This document shows positions 11,959 through 43,429 of a DNA stretch of 64,000 nucleotides, in pieces (within the stretch, counting starts at the first letter, position 1; each line of letters begins with the position of its first letter). A model generated the notes under the pieces. The model did no database searches. It saw only the letters and a list, made by a program, of their open reading frames with translations, and was not told the DNA's origin. The translations under genes and the position numbers were made by a program. This stretch comes from Nannobrachium achirus (taxonomy: Eukaryota > Chordata > Actinopteri > Myctophiformes > Myctophidae): NCBI GenBank assembly GCA_963921795.1, contig OY997643.1, forward strand, positions 71,245,980-71,309,979. Direction: 5' to 3'.

Positions 11959-12016
<58 letters not shown>
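11848..12016. repeat. (CA)n/(GCAC)n compound microsatellite
   Basis: CA runs with an internal GCAC/CATG block. The copy in unit 2 (44914-45176) is about 95 bp longer. Confidence 0.95.
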
Positions 12017-12019
<3 letters not shown>

Positions 12020-13475
12020 ACACAGACGTTGTGTTTGCCAACGAGGCTAAAGACTTTGACCTGCACGTATATATATACGCTGTTTGGTAGGATATGTGCC
12101 ACTTTTGACCCCAAGTTCTTGGGTTAGATCCTGGGCACCGCTAATTCAGCGTACGAGTATCAAAACTTGGGTGTGACAAGTCATGCGATAAGTACATGGA
12201 AGCTGATGATAGCTGTTGCGGTCCACCTCAGCAATCCATCTCCCAGAGGTCTGGTGTGTTGTGAAATGGCAACACGTTCTCACCCCCAAGGCGTCAGATG
12301 CCTGACTCCCTATCAAGTCCCCTCAGAAGAGGGAGAGAGGAGCACTCGTCAACAAACACAGTTCCAATACTTGTCTTGTGTGCATGGCTCAGGGAACGAA
12401 TGTACTTTACAAACGAGATGCCAGCACTCACTTTAGAATGACTTCTTTCATTTTATTTCATTTTTGCCCCAGCAGCTACAACAAGTGGACGTTTCGACCC
12501 TGCCGGGTCTTCCTCAGAGTCCTATGAGCAGACCCCAGAGAGTTGTTGTCTGCTTCGCATTACTGCTATAATACACCCCATACTTCCAGAGTACTGGCAG
12601 CAGTATGGCACTGGTGAGAATCTGCACATGCTTCCACTTCATCAAGCAGTCTCTCATCTTGGAGCACCACATCAAGACAGTGATCAAGGCACATATGCCT
12701 TGGAGACTGAAGATGACTGCATGGGCCAGGTGGGGATTAAACATGCAGTTATGGCTTCTGACCAATTACAATATCTAACAAACTTTGGAGAGCAAAAGAC
12801 CTTGACAGAACAAGACACAGCATTGGTAGTAGAGAAGTACAACTGCTGAGACCAATAAGGCACCTTTTCAGTGTATTTCTTGCCACCTGCTTGCAACAGC
12901 CAAGGAACCTGAGGAAAGACTAGAACCAATGGAACATGGATGGATGGAAGGAACACTTCGACTTTAGTCCACTCCATGCCATGTCTGAAGCATGACCCTT
13001 TCGATAGCTGCCTTGCTGATTGAGTTGTGCATCATATTTTGCCATGGAACAAATGGAGCAAAATCCATCCTGTAATACCCATCATACTAACGTGCATGAA
13101 CACAATCACAATATGGTGCACTTTGAGGGAAATTGTTATTTAATTTTGTTGTTGTGATTTTATTTGTCACTTTTATTCTTTAATAGTCTTATTTGTTCAT
13201 TTAAACACCCATTTAAAATCCCCATTTAAAGTTAAATGGGGATGTTTACTTGTTGTATAAAGTTGGATTTTCATCATTGTGCCATTCATGCAGGCAAGCA
13301 CCTCTGTGATTTTTCAGTCAGTAGGTCTAGGGACCCACTGACTTCAGGTGAGAAACCTCCCTCACACCAAATTGCAAACGGAAATATAGGCCAGGTACTG
13401 GACTAAGGGAAAATCTGCACATGCAGTTCCAGAAACAATTAGTACAACTAGAAGCTTGGCCGCCCGAACCTGGCC
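12017..13475. other. Intergenic stretch with no recognised gene
   Basis: Conserved nearly exactly in unit 2 (45177-46625). It contains the common fish repeat motif ACGTTTCGACCCTGCCGGG (about 12490) and a small inverted repeat near 13205-13245. No reading frame has a recognisable product. Confidence 0.6.
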
Positions 13476-14345
13476 AACTCGGGAACGATGTAAATAGGGA
13501 ATGAATGCCCCGCCCTTTAATGCAATCCCCATTATACCTGTTTTCATAGGACCCATTTTGACCATTTGTTTGCCTGTGTCCATGTATGCCCATATATATG
13601 GAGATATCTGTCTGACTGCGTCCATGTTATGCCCATATATGGAGATCTCTGTATCTGCCTGACAGTCGGCCGAGCGTCTAGTCGAGGACCGGCCTACTCG
13701 GGAACGATGTAAATAGGGAATGAATGCCCCACCCTTTAATGCAAACTCAATTATACCTGTTGTCATAACCTGTTTTGACCATCTGTTTGCCTGAGTCCAT
13801 TTATGCCCATATATGGAGATATCTGTATCTGTCTGTCTGCGTCCATTTTATGCCCATTTATGGAGATCTCTGCAAACACAGTGTCGGTTCCGGAAGACCC
13901 TGATGTCAGACAACATCTCCGCATACGGAGAATCCGAACCTTTCGCGCTGGGTTCCGAAAAATCGCGTATCGGGTCAGGTCGAGGCCGAATTTTTGAAGC
14001 GGTGGAAACCGCTTCCAATGAATGGCTTTGTGTGTATCACGCTCATATATGGTCATTTCAGTCCAGAATGAACAGGCTTTTTCAAAAACAGAATGTCCGT
14101 TTAATTACCATATATGGTGATCTCAGTCCAGAATGAACAGGGTTTTTCAAAAACAGAATGTCCGTTACCTTATGTCCATATATGGTCACTCCAGGCCAGA
14201 GTGAACAGGTTTTTCCTGTCCCGTACGTGTAAAATATCAGTCCAGAATGAATAGGCTTTTTCAAAAAGTAAAATGTGTGTCCCATGTCCATATATGGTCA
14301 TTTCAGTTCAGAATGAATAGGCTTTATATGTCCTGTACATCTAGA
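13476..14345. repeat. Tandem repeats carrying CArG-box sequences
   Basis: Two units of about 200 bp (sharing GGGAACGATGTAAATAGGGA) are followed by 4-5 degenerate units of about 60 bp sharing CAGTCCAGAATGAACAGG. Five exact CCATATATGG sequences, the SRF/CArG consensus, fall at 13633, 13807, 14108, 14176 and 14288. The unit-2 counterpart is 46627-47496. It sits downstream of gene A's 3' end. Confidence 0.75.
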
Positions 14346-15534
14346 ATATGTGTGCGGTGTCCCTCCCGGTCAGATAAATGGATACTTTGAGGATTGGTCA
14401 AGCTTCACATGATAATTTGGCCTTCAGGGTTTATCTGTCTTATTTAAACACTTTATATTTATTTATGTATTTATTTAATTACAAATTCTTATTTTAATGT
14501 ATGTGTTTTAATCTATTTTATTTTTTAAACCTATTATACCAACTGTCATACCAGCTCTCCAAATACATTCAGAATAGAAGTTTTATCTGTCCACCGCTTC
14601 AATTCGAACCGAGGTTTGATTTTTCTATTAAAGCTCATAGTTCGGCACCGAATGCCGTGCTACAGGCTCATAGATCTGCTATTTTTGCAAATCTTTGTAG
14701 CGAAGGATTCTATATGGGTGTCTTATATCACCTCCAGGGGTCGGAATGTCCTTAAAGAGTCTAGTCACTTACTATAGTCATCCCACGTCTTCTCTCACCT
14801 TGAGTCTTGGATCTCTTTGGATCCTATAGGCTTATTCACTACCTTTAGATTCACTTTCTTTCTTACAACTGAGAACTAGCGGCCGGACAACTTGAATTGT
14901 AAAGTCATCCTTCTTATAGCTCCTAGTGTGACACCGCATTGTGACATCATATTGTGTCGTCATGCAGCATCATCCAAATAAGGCTGTTTCCTTTTCTACA
15001 AAGCTTCCCCCGTGAAACCGTTTTTTTGTCCAAAAGGTAAAAGTGCTGAATTCGATTCACAATTTCTTCTGGAATCTTATTGATTCTCTTCTTGATGATG
15101 GCTGTGGACAATGCATTGTGAGCTTGTAGATCGGTTTTCAAAGATTGTGTATACATTTGAATACTTGTGCATAATGAGTACTTTCTACTTTGCCACTTAT
15201 AGCGTACATTTTAAAACCAATACCTGTGTACTTTTTAATTGCGGACTTTTACTTGAAAAATAGTATGTTCTACATTGCTGTATTGATACATTTACTTGAG
15301 TACAAAATGTGAGTATTTTTCCCACTTTCTTGTGATACCCACCCATTTAGACCGTGAAGTCTGGCCTTGCAGAGGTTAATCCTGGACCCCAAAAGAATCA
15401 CAATTCATATGACCACCCACAGTCCTTAAGATAATTGTCCTTATAACATATGTATTTTATTTTGTTTATAAAATGGTATAGTGGAACCAGAATACGCTGA
15501 CAATAAAAAATGATTGACAAAGTAAATAGACACA
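14346..15534. other. Gene A downstream spacer with repeat fragments
   Basis: No gene recognised. Fragments of the palindrome family of gene A's 5' introns occur at 14636-14700 and 15100-15135 (GTGAGCTTGTAGATCGG), and a decayed hAT-type GTACTTT/GTACTTG-rich stretch lies at 15165-15330. Confidence 0.55.
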
Positions 15535-15643
15535 ATATTCTTTTGTTGCCACCTTTATTGAATACAATGGGTCATATTTTATGACCTTTTGAATACGATG
15601 GGTCATATTTTATGACTCTTTACGGTGACTTGAGTTGGAGAAC
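15535..15643 (-). terminator. Gene A 3'UTR and polyadenylation signal
   Basis: A short 3'UTR follows the stop codon. AATAAA on the minus strand occupies 15554-15559, so cleavage is expected near 15535. The UTR contains a 26-bp direct repeat (15560-15585 and 15591-15616, one mismatch). Confidence 0.75.
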
Positions 15644-34996
<19,353 letters not shown>

Positions 34997-35322
34997 GGTG
35001 GCGGCTTTCTGTAGACGGACAAATAGATGGTGTTAATTATATTAATGTTGCTTCTGGGTGGTCCCTGGAACTAAATATTTGAGATGGGGGTCCGTGGCCA
35101 AATACATATCATTTTGGGGGTCCTTCACATGAAAAGGTTTGAGAACCACTGACATAGTAGTCTGTCAAGAACAGAATAACGGAGCTCCAGTTAAGTGAAA
35201 AGAACCTTTTATTTGACGATGGCTGGCCAGATTGCTGACATAGAAACATAGTTTTTTTTTCAAAAAACCTTAGAAGGATTCAAAAGACACTTATAGAATC
35301 GGGTCAAAATTCAAATGTTCAC

Positions 35323-35393
35323 GAAATAGCAGATCTACAAGCTCGCAGCGCGGCACTCGGTGCCGCGCTGTGAGCTTGTATATCTGCTATTGT
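35323..35393. repeat. 71-bp palindrome (family member 3), first intron
   Basis: Arms 35323-35356 and 35360-35393 with a few mismatches and a 3-nt loop. It shares AATAGCAGATCTACAAGCTC with the other two. Confidence 0.92.
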
Positions 35394-35586
35394 TCAATAG
35401 TTAAAGCATAAAATAATGATACACAATAAGGTGTACCCGTTCGTGTTAATTAATACTTTATTATGAAGGCGGACAAATAGATGGTGTTTATGCAATTGCT
35501 GACTTGAGATCTGAGTAGATAATTGTAGGACTATTCTTATGGTTATAGCTAATTGTAGATTTATTAGGAAAATTATGAACACTCAC

Positions 35587-35665
35587 TTTTCTCCTCTACC
35601 AGTAGCGGTGGAATCTTGTGTGCAGCCTTTAGTGTGGAGAAAACACATCATTTTGAGGACATTAA
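35587..35665 (-). other. Gene A exon 1, 5' untranslated
   Basis: A non-coding first exon is inferred: a consensus donor (GTGAGT, 35586-35581) follows a purine-rich segment, and a TATA box lies about 30 bp upstream of the proposed 5' end near 35665. The exon would splice to the acceptor at 35009-35011, just before the ATG exon. Vertebrate MYH genes begin with short non-coding exons, which supports this. The exact cap site is a guess. Confidence 0.55.
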
Positions 35666-36600
35666 CAGGAGTTGAATGATTCAATACATTTTATAATCAT
35701 GGATTAAATTGGATTATATGAATCCTAATGTTCATTCTTGCCACACAACACTTTGTAAGAGAGACATTTTAACATTTCTCATCAGTTACACAACTGAGAG
35801 TGATTTCAAAATGATTTACATGCAATTAAATACATAAAATTAAACTCGCCCATTATGTTTTATTCCTTGGTTTGTTTGTTTGTTTGTTCTTTGCTTATGC
35901 TTAATTTTACCAAATTATCTTAAGTCATTACAGCCATGCCTCTTGATTATGTTTTTAAACTTGTATTGAAGCAAATCTCTTTCTCACACTTTCATTCCAT
36001 TGTATGAATTAAGGTTACATTCAGAGACGGGTAGAATAGCCAAACTATAACATTAAATAAAATAAATAAATAAATGGTGTTATTTTAAACTAATAATAAC
36101 TCTATAAATGTAAAAGTACTCTTCCAAATAATTACTTGATTAAGAGTAAGAAAGTATCTGGTGAAACAACTAATTCTTATTTAAATAATCATAACATAAT
36201 TGAATCGTCTAAATAAAAGAAGAAGAAAAATAAAAGATCTAATTTTTATTCCAATCTAGCCATATCACTGTAAGTTACAAGTACAAGTACAAAATAACTA
36301 TAAATCTGTTTAACAATATAACATAAATTATTCTGTCCACTTAACATTCGGTGTCTGTAATAATGTCTGCAGCCATGTGGCACTAAACGGAGTCATGTTA
36401 GAAATGAATAGCGAACACGACTAATAGATTTATACGACTATGAAAAGCTGACACCAGGAAAACATTTATATGACTATGAATAGCTGACATCTCTAAACAA
36501 CAATAAACGGCTATGAAGTAAAAAAAAATATGACAGATAAAGTCTCACTCACCAACCAAATGGAACTCTGATGATCTCTGCAATGGGTCCCTGACAACCA
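35666..36600 (-). promoter_or_regulatory. Proximal promoter of gene A
   Basis: An AT-rich upstream region holds a TATA box (TTATAAAA on the minus strand, 35689-35696). The block from 35942 onward is almost base-for-base identical to 1 onward, as expected if each array member carries the same upstream DNA. An E-box core (CATGTG) lies in the conserved part at about 36376. I did not find an exact MEF2 consensus close to the TATA box, so muscle regulation is inferred from gene identity. Confidence 0.6.
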
Positions 36601-36882
36601 TCTCAGCGTGCCTTATATTAGGTGTTCATTGCATGCTATGCAGAAAGTAAAAGTAGGAAGTGCCTTTCAAGGTCCTGTTGACTGACGAGGTTACTGTTGA
36701 CATTGCAATAGTATCAACATGGTAATGCTTCTTGGCTAAGTGTTTTATGTCCTGTCCAGGCCAGTGCCATGGTATAAAAATAGTACAAATGGCAGGGTTA
36801 TTTACTTGTATGCTACTTCTTACTCCACACCATTTGAGGAGAATCACTTCACTAAATCTGACAGCTTTAGTTATGTCTTGGG

Positions 36883-37063
36883 CAGAGATGGGTGAAAATA
36901 CAATAAAAAAGTATTTGAAATACAAATTAAAAATGCAATGTGAAATACTTACAAGGATATCCTGGTGACACTATCCTGGTCAGTATTTGACCATGTGCTG
37001 ACCAAGTATTTAGATTTTATTTATTTATTTGAAATACCTTTTATGTATTTTTGCCCATCTCTG
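36883..37063. mobile_element. hAT-like MITE (right copy)
   Basis: Counterpart of the element at 942-1130 carried in the second tandem unit; slightly shorter because an internal TTTA repeat has fewer copies. Confidence 0.6.
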
Positions 37064-37925
37064 TTTTTTTGGGGGGTTGGGCTTTAGTCATGTCACAGTT
37101 GAGATGTTTATGAATAGTCTGGCACTGGTTTAACATGGAATGACTTTCCTGTGGGGACACTACTGTCACTTAATCCTTGACTGGCCCATAAAAAGTGTAT
37201 CTCCTAACGTTATTTCCATTCCTTGTACTCATCACATTTCATTTCAGCATTACATTTCACTATAAATACATTCATTAACAGACTCTGTAATGTAAAAATT
37301 GCACACACAAGCTGATACAGTCCAAGGTTTGCTGTCACAGCACAGGCAAGCGAGCCCTACTGCCAAGGGGTAGTTAACCCCAAAACAACCCTGATCCAAT
37401 ATTCCAGGGCAGCAGTGGCAGTGGCCGCTTAGGAACCAAAAGGTTCCCTTTTTAATCCCGGGGTCCCCCAGAGTTAGTGTCGAAGTGTCCTTGAGCAAGA
37501 CGCTGAACCCCTAATCGCTCCCGATAAGCAGGTTGGTGCCTTGCATGGGTGAATGTAATGTGAATACATTTTGGATTATTGGTCAATGGATCAGAAATGC
37601 AACAAAAACAAATTCTCCATGATTTTATGGGGTGAGCAATTGATAGAAGAAAAATAGGGAGCGTTTCGCTGTTTCTATGTGTCATATTTTCGACACCCAA
37701 ACCTAACCCTTACCCTAACCCTAACCTCCGTGGGGTGAGTCGCTAACCCTCCCGATGCTCGGTTGTCGAAATGATGGTCGTTCGAAAGAGCGAGATTTCA
37801 CCAAAAAAATATGTGGGTGACCTACCTCTTAAAGCTGGCTTCAGGTTTTATCTGCCTTTATTGATAGACGAACAGTAGACTGAGAGGATACGGGGAGAGA
37901 TATGGGGGGGTAACACGCAGCAAAG

Positions 37926-38011
37926 GTCGTCGGGTTCGGGACTCGAACCCGCAACACCAGCCTATACTATAGGTGCCCAGATGGCTACACCAGCCGCCCG
38001 GGCAAGGAGTT
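37926..38011 (-). repeat. tRNA-derived SINE-like sequence (right copy)
   Basis: Same sequence as 1985-2070 in the second unit, with the B box preserved on the minus strand. Confidence 0.5.
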
Positions 38012-38143
38012 TTACATTCCTAATACATTTGGAAATCGTTTTGCCTCACACACTACAGGAAAAAACTTATCAGATTATTTTATAGGATTAATGCAAGCAC
38101 AGCACCTCCGCATAAACAACGCACACACGCACCGACGCACACG

Positions 38144-38223
<80 letters not shown>

Positions 38224-38229
38224 TCAATC

Positions 38230-38312
<83 letters not shown>
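38144..38312. repeat. (GT)n - spacer - (CA)n pair, right unit
   Basis: Left flank equals that of 2211 and right flank equals that of 6012 in unit 1, so two GT arrays of unit 1 correspond to one here. Confidence 0.95.
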
Positions 38313-38316
<4 letters not shown>

Positions 38317-38390
38317 CTCAGAGACTATAAGGTTTCAGATCCTCAATTATTTTATTTGCCTCCTGGTGCGGCCAATAAAGATAACATGAC

Positions 38391-38548
38391 AAGGAAAGCA
38401 GGTGGGGAGGGAGGTTATCTCTGCACTAATAGTCCTCCAGGTTGGCCAGGGGGGGGGCTGTACTATTCAGTTGGGACAGGAACTAGTCTAGGAGGAGTGA
38501 GATCCTACACACTGAGTTAATATGTTAGTTCATAAGTTTGTCCCAGAC
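38391..38548. other. Unit-2-specific ~158-bp insertion
   Basis: G-rich sequence between GCCAATAAAG and CAGACTAGCACAC that is absent from unit 1 (near 6189). No end repeats recognised. Confidence 0.6.
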
Positions 38549-38879
38549 TAGCACACACTGCTGCTGACTGCTGAGACACTCTTCATTACATCCAGACTGG
38601 ACTACTGCAATAGCCTCCTATATAGTGTCACTAGCCTCACATAGCCAGACAGATCTGCCCTTAGAGGATTAGGTCTGGCAAGTTGTGAGGAACTGCAAAT
38701 ATAAGGCGGTCATATCACCTTTAGCGACTCTGATTGGTTGTAGGTTTGAATATTTTTTAAACCGCCCGTTGGAGAAAAAAAGAGGACACCAACCAGGGCC
38801 CAGTATGCAAATATGGGGTGGGTGTATCACCTTTGCGCTACTCTGATTGGTTGTAGGTCTAACTCCTAGAGGTCTGTTT

Positions 38880-39988
38880 GATATATAAACTTTATTACAG
38901 GCTCAGGGCCCACAGGGTAAAGACAACACATTACAAAGATAAGAAAATAAAATAAAAGAGTACATTCACCAAGCCCACACCGGAGCTACAAGAGGCACTC
39001 ATACTGTCAATGTTCACCGAGCCCCACCGGAGCTAAAGAGGCACTCATGCCAGTGTCCTCTAATGGAAGACGTGTACCTGACAGAGCTACGTCCAGGGTC
39101 TGTCATCTGCCCAATTAATCCATTCAAGGAGCGATCCAGTCTGCAAATGAACTTGTAAGTCAGGTTCCTCAACAGAGCCATGAAGGTGGTAAGACCCAAA
39201 GTAACAAAGAGCTCACTGGCTCTTGTGCTCCTGGGTTTCTTCAACAGTATACGAAGGCAGTCATTGTAGGCTATACTTGCAGCTTCCGTAAGCTCTCTCT
39301 CTTATACTTCACCCACAGAGGGGCTGTATATAGAGGGGTGCAGTAAGCTCTAAACAGGTTTACTTTAACCTCTGTAGTACAATGGTGAAATTTACGAACC
39401 AACATGTTTGCTTGTACATAAAGCATTCTCCTCTGTCTTGACATATCCTCATCATCCTCTAGGGTGTCTGTAATAATATGCCCAAGATATTTTGTACTTT
39501 TTGAAACACACATTGTTTGGCCAGACAGATAAAAGGCAGGAAACTTGATTTTTTGAAGTCATCCTTAGTTCTACAGATCAGGACCATGCTCTTCTTAGCA
39601 TTATACTTAATATCAAAGTCAATCCCATAATTAGTACAGATATTGAGCAGCTGTTGGAACCCACTGCTACTCGGGGAAAGTATAGTTAGGTCGTCAGCAT
39701 ACATAAAATGATTTATAAGGGTTTCTCCGACCAAACAACCTGTACTGCACCCTCCCAGCTGTTTAGACAGGTCGTCCATATATAAGTTAAAGAGGGCAGG
39801 GCTACCCCCTTTCAGGTGGGACTCCATTACCCACCTGAAAGGGGGTGGATAAGGTGCTTCCCCATTTTCTGGTGAGAATACCAATAAACAAGAATTCGAA
39901 TTAAGCAGCTAGGCACACCCCTAAGCTTGAGCTTATTAAAAGGCTTATAGTGATGGATACAATACAAAGCTCTGGATGCATCAATATA
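38880..39988 (-). mobile_element. CR1/Jockey-group LINE, 3' half, unit 2
   Basis: Same LINE as 6527-8320, with the YADD block and C-terminal tail. It is interrupted at 39988 by a DNA transposon, and the 5' half resumes at 42907. A 16-bp palindrome at 39804-39846 replaces the sequence seen in unit 1. Confidence 0.8.
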
Positions 39989-42904
39989 CACTTTAAAAAC
40001 AAAAACTAGGCTCTACTCAATTTTATTGGTGAAACATTTTTACACTCAAAAATATTGAGTAAATATTACTGTTATGAAATCAGGTAGATGATACTCAATT
40101 AATTTGAGTAAAAGTAACCAAAACTTTTACGTACTTATTAACAACTAAAATTGAGTACAATGACCTAAAGGAATTGAGTAGATATAATTAAATTATTCAG
40201 TCAATGCCACAAAAGACTACAAGTAAATACATTGAAATATTAAGTAGATCTAATTGAATATTAGAGTATGATTTAACAAAACAAATATGTCACATTTACT
40301 TTATTCATTTACTTTTATTGATTTAATTCATATAGTACCATTTACCCCTTTCATTTACTTTACCTTTTACTCCAGGAGTACATGATGTCAAATGAATACA
40401 CATGAAATAATTATGCCGATAATTATGTTTTTAATCAACTCATTTTGACCAGTGTAACACCACATCAAGTATGAACATTCAACATACTTTAGTATGTAAA
40501 TGACATGCAACAATGCCTGCAAAAACAATATGTTTAAAGATAATGATCAGGAAAGGGGTATCCCTGACACTTTTAAAATTCTGTTTACTAAAGAGCAGTG
40601 TGTGTTCACAATACTGTATATAAGTACCTCTAATTGAACTGTGCATACTGTAAGTAAGCAGTCTGTCAAACATTATGCACCATAAGAACAATGAGCCCAT
40701 CAAATGAACAGTAAGTCATAACCACAAAATACATTAAAGACAGTCAGAGGCCATTTGGCATGAAAGAAAATCACAACTTGGAATATGAAATAATAAATAA
40801 GCATTTACAGTAGCTCAACATTTAAACATATTGACTATGCACACGTGTAATGTCTATATGCTAAACTGACCTGTTTGCATTATGACTCGAATGCACCAGA
40901 AACAAACACTTTACATTAACTAATTACTATCAGCAACAAATACCATTGCAAAAATGCTGTTTTGACAATAAATCCACTTTCAGTAGGTTATACCCACTTT
41001 CTGAGAGCATCTTGCTGAACAGTAGTCGGCAAGCAGACATTTTTTCAGTCTCTGAACTTTGGCTGAAAGGTGTCCAGGATCCAACTCAACTAGTACTTTT
41101 TGGAACATCTCAAGACCATATCTGAGGTTCTTGGGGTATCTCAGATTAAAGGCATAGAACAGTCCCAACAGATAGCAGCAGACCCCCAAGATTGTTGAGG
41201 GCAGTGATGCCCTTAATCACAATACCTACATCAGTAGGTTCATTCATTGAGTCCTCTTGGTTCTGCAGCAGGTAGATCTTCATCTTCTTCATCATCACCT
41301 CCTCTGTCAACTTCTCTTCTACTCTGACAGGTGCACCAGCAGCTTCCTTCCTGCACACATTGTGAAGATAATTGTTTAGAGCTCACTTTCAGGCTAAATG
41401 TTACAAGACACACAGACACACATTGAGCAATCCTAGCTGTCTCCACACATGCAGCCCTGGGCATAATCTTGAATCAGTTGGACCAGACATGCAACGGATG
41501 CAACAGCCATTCAGCCAATGTCACAACCTCATTCTCTGGACATCACTATGCTGTTCCTTTGCATGTGATGGTCTCATCCACGATGACATTAAAACGTCAA
41601 AACATTTATTTTACTAACTTGAAAGTCCTTGATCTTGACACTATCTTCTTCCAGATGGTCGACGAGACATCGGATGATGACCTCTCGTGTTCGTTGATTG
41701 GGGATTCCTCTCTGCAGAATAGAAAAATAATTATTTGAACAATAAAGAAAAAGTATGACTGCACTTTCATAACTAACATAAACTTTGGCAATACAATTGT
41801 TTCCACAACCCAGTTTTAGCAACGGAAGCTGGGAGACTGTCCTTAGTAGCTATTAAGACATACATTTAGAAATGAATAATCAGGAGAGAGAGAGTTGCAG
41901 GGGTTAAAGATGAGTTTAGCATAAATTAATATAGTAATTATTGTCATTAGCCAGGTGAAATATAATTAAAGCAGTTAGAGTAAATGAAAGTTTCATACCT
42001 GAAGTACAATACTCATTTGTGCCCAAACTGCCCTTCTTGGACTGGAACATGGACAGTAGTTTGGGGGTATAGAAGTCCAACATTGCCATACATTTTGGCT
42101 CAAGATTCAGTGTGGTGATCATCCTGAACTTTGCACTAACCTGGAAGACAGAGATGAGGGGAAGAGAGTAAAAAAGAAGACATGTAGATAATAATGTAGG
42201 CCTATACCTGTGCATTTTATCTTCATTGTACACACCATTGTATGCAGCTGTGCATAGCTTGTAATAAATGCAAAAAGTCACAATGACTAGAGGGCTTGCA
42301 CATTCCTCTCACTGTAACCTTAACTAGCTGCAAACCTTTGTAAAGAACATAAGTTATACCCAATACATTTGTGTAGCCTATATGCACAAAGATACAGTAA
42401 ATCTACTTACCAATATTTGCAAACACTCTCCAGGTTTCTTGTTGAAGAAGATGTGTGCTGCTGCTGTTTGTTGACAGAATGTTCCAGTAGAACTTTCCCA
42501 TGAACCCTTGTGTACAATTTTGAATCTTAGTCATATCTACTCAATTGTTTAAGTTGTTGTGAGAGATGAAAGATTATTAAGTTGGAATGAATAATAATTA
42601 AGGGTCTTTTTAAATTGATCCATATAAGTACTCCATACTCAAATATTATGAAGGAAAATTACCAAAACAAATTGAGTATAATTCATGAATAAAATCAGTT
42701 GGTCAAATACTAATTTATTCTCATGAAATTAACTCAAATAATATATGTACATCTAACTCAAAAATAACAGTTGGATTTTTACTCATTTTGTTTGGTGTGA
42801 CCTACTCAAACAATCACATACATGATATTTAGTGATTTTATTGAGTAAATATAACTTTTTCTAATAGTGCTATTTACTCGGTCACAGAATTCTTTCTTAG
42901 AGTG
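39989..42904 (-). mobile_element. TA-flanked DNA transposon-like insertion carrying a decayed SAMD3-like gene
   Basis: Present only in unit 2; the empty site is CAATATATCC at 7652 in unit 1, giving a TA target duplication. Imperfect inverted ends CACTTTAAAAAC and CACTCTAAGAAAG. Subterminal regions are rich in ACTCAATT/TTGAGTA. Minus-strand exons resemble a multicopy fish protein often labelled SAMD3-like: LDFYTPKLLSMFQSKKGSLG (42010-42140), GIPNQRTREVIIRCLVDHLE with AG acceptor and GTTAGT donor (41634-41712), then KKMKIYLLQ...[20 protein letters not shown] (40980-41345), which has one frame change. The family name is from memory. Confidence 0.6.
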
Positions 42905-42906
42905 TA

Positions 42907-43426
42907 TCCAACAAGCATTGTAGAGCCCTGCCTTCTATAGGTCTCCACTGCTTCTTTCAGAGCGTAAATACATAAGTCTGTACTATGCTTAGGCTTAAAG
43001 CCAAACTGATTGTCAGTCGTAGTTATATACACTTAATCTGTCCAGGAGTAGTTTTTCAAAAACCTTGGACAGTATACTAGCTAAAGCTATGGGTCTGTAG
43101 TTGTCTTTACTTCCTACTTTCCCAGCCTTGTCTTTTATTACAGGGACCAGAACTACACTCAGCATGGAGTCAGGTAAAGTACCATGAGTCAACATCCCTG
43201 TGAAACAGAGAGACAGCAACACTGCCAATCTGGGACCAGCTAACTTTAAGTGCTCAGCTGTTAAATTATCCAGACCACAGGATTTTCTGTCAGCAAGTTG
43301 CTCTATGACTTTAAAAACCTCATGGATGCTTTGTTCTTCCATTATGCCTACATAGTAAGGCTCACCTTTGACACTATTGAACAGCGTTTCATAATGCTGT
43401 CTCCAGAGGTCAGCGATGCCAACTGG
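42907..43426 (-). mobile_element. CR1/Jockey-group LINE, 5' half, unit 2
   Basis: Continuation of the LINE on the far side of the inserted transposon. It retains KSCGLDNLTAEHLKLAGPRL, which is shortened in unit 1. It ends abruptly at 43426, joined to the L1-like 3' end. Confidence 0.75.
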
Positions 43427-43429
43427 CAT

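Noticed and set aside
12514-12977. Possible small genes in the spacer
   Set aside because: Frames are short, overlap on both strands and have no recognisable product or splice signals.
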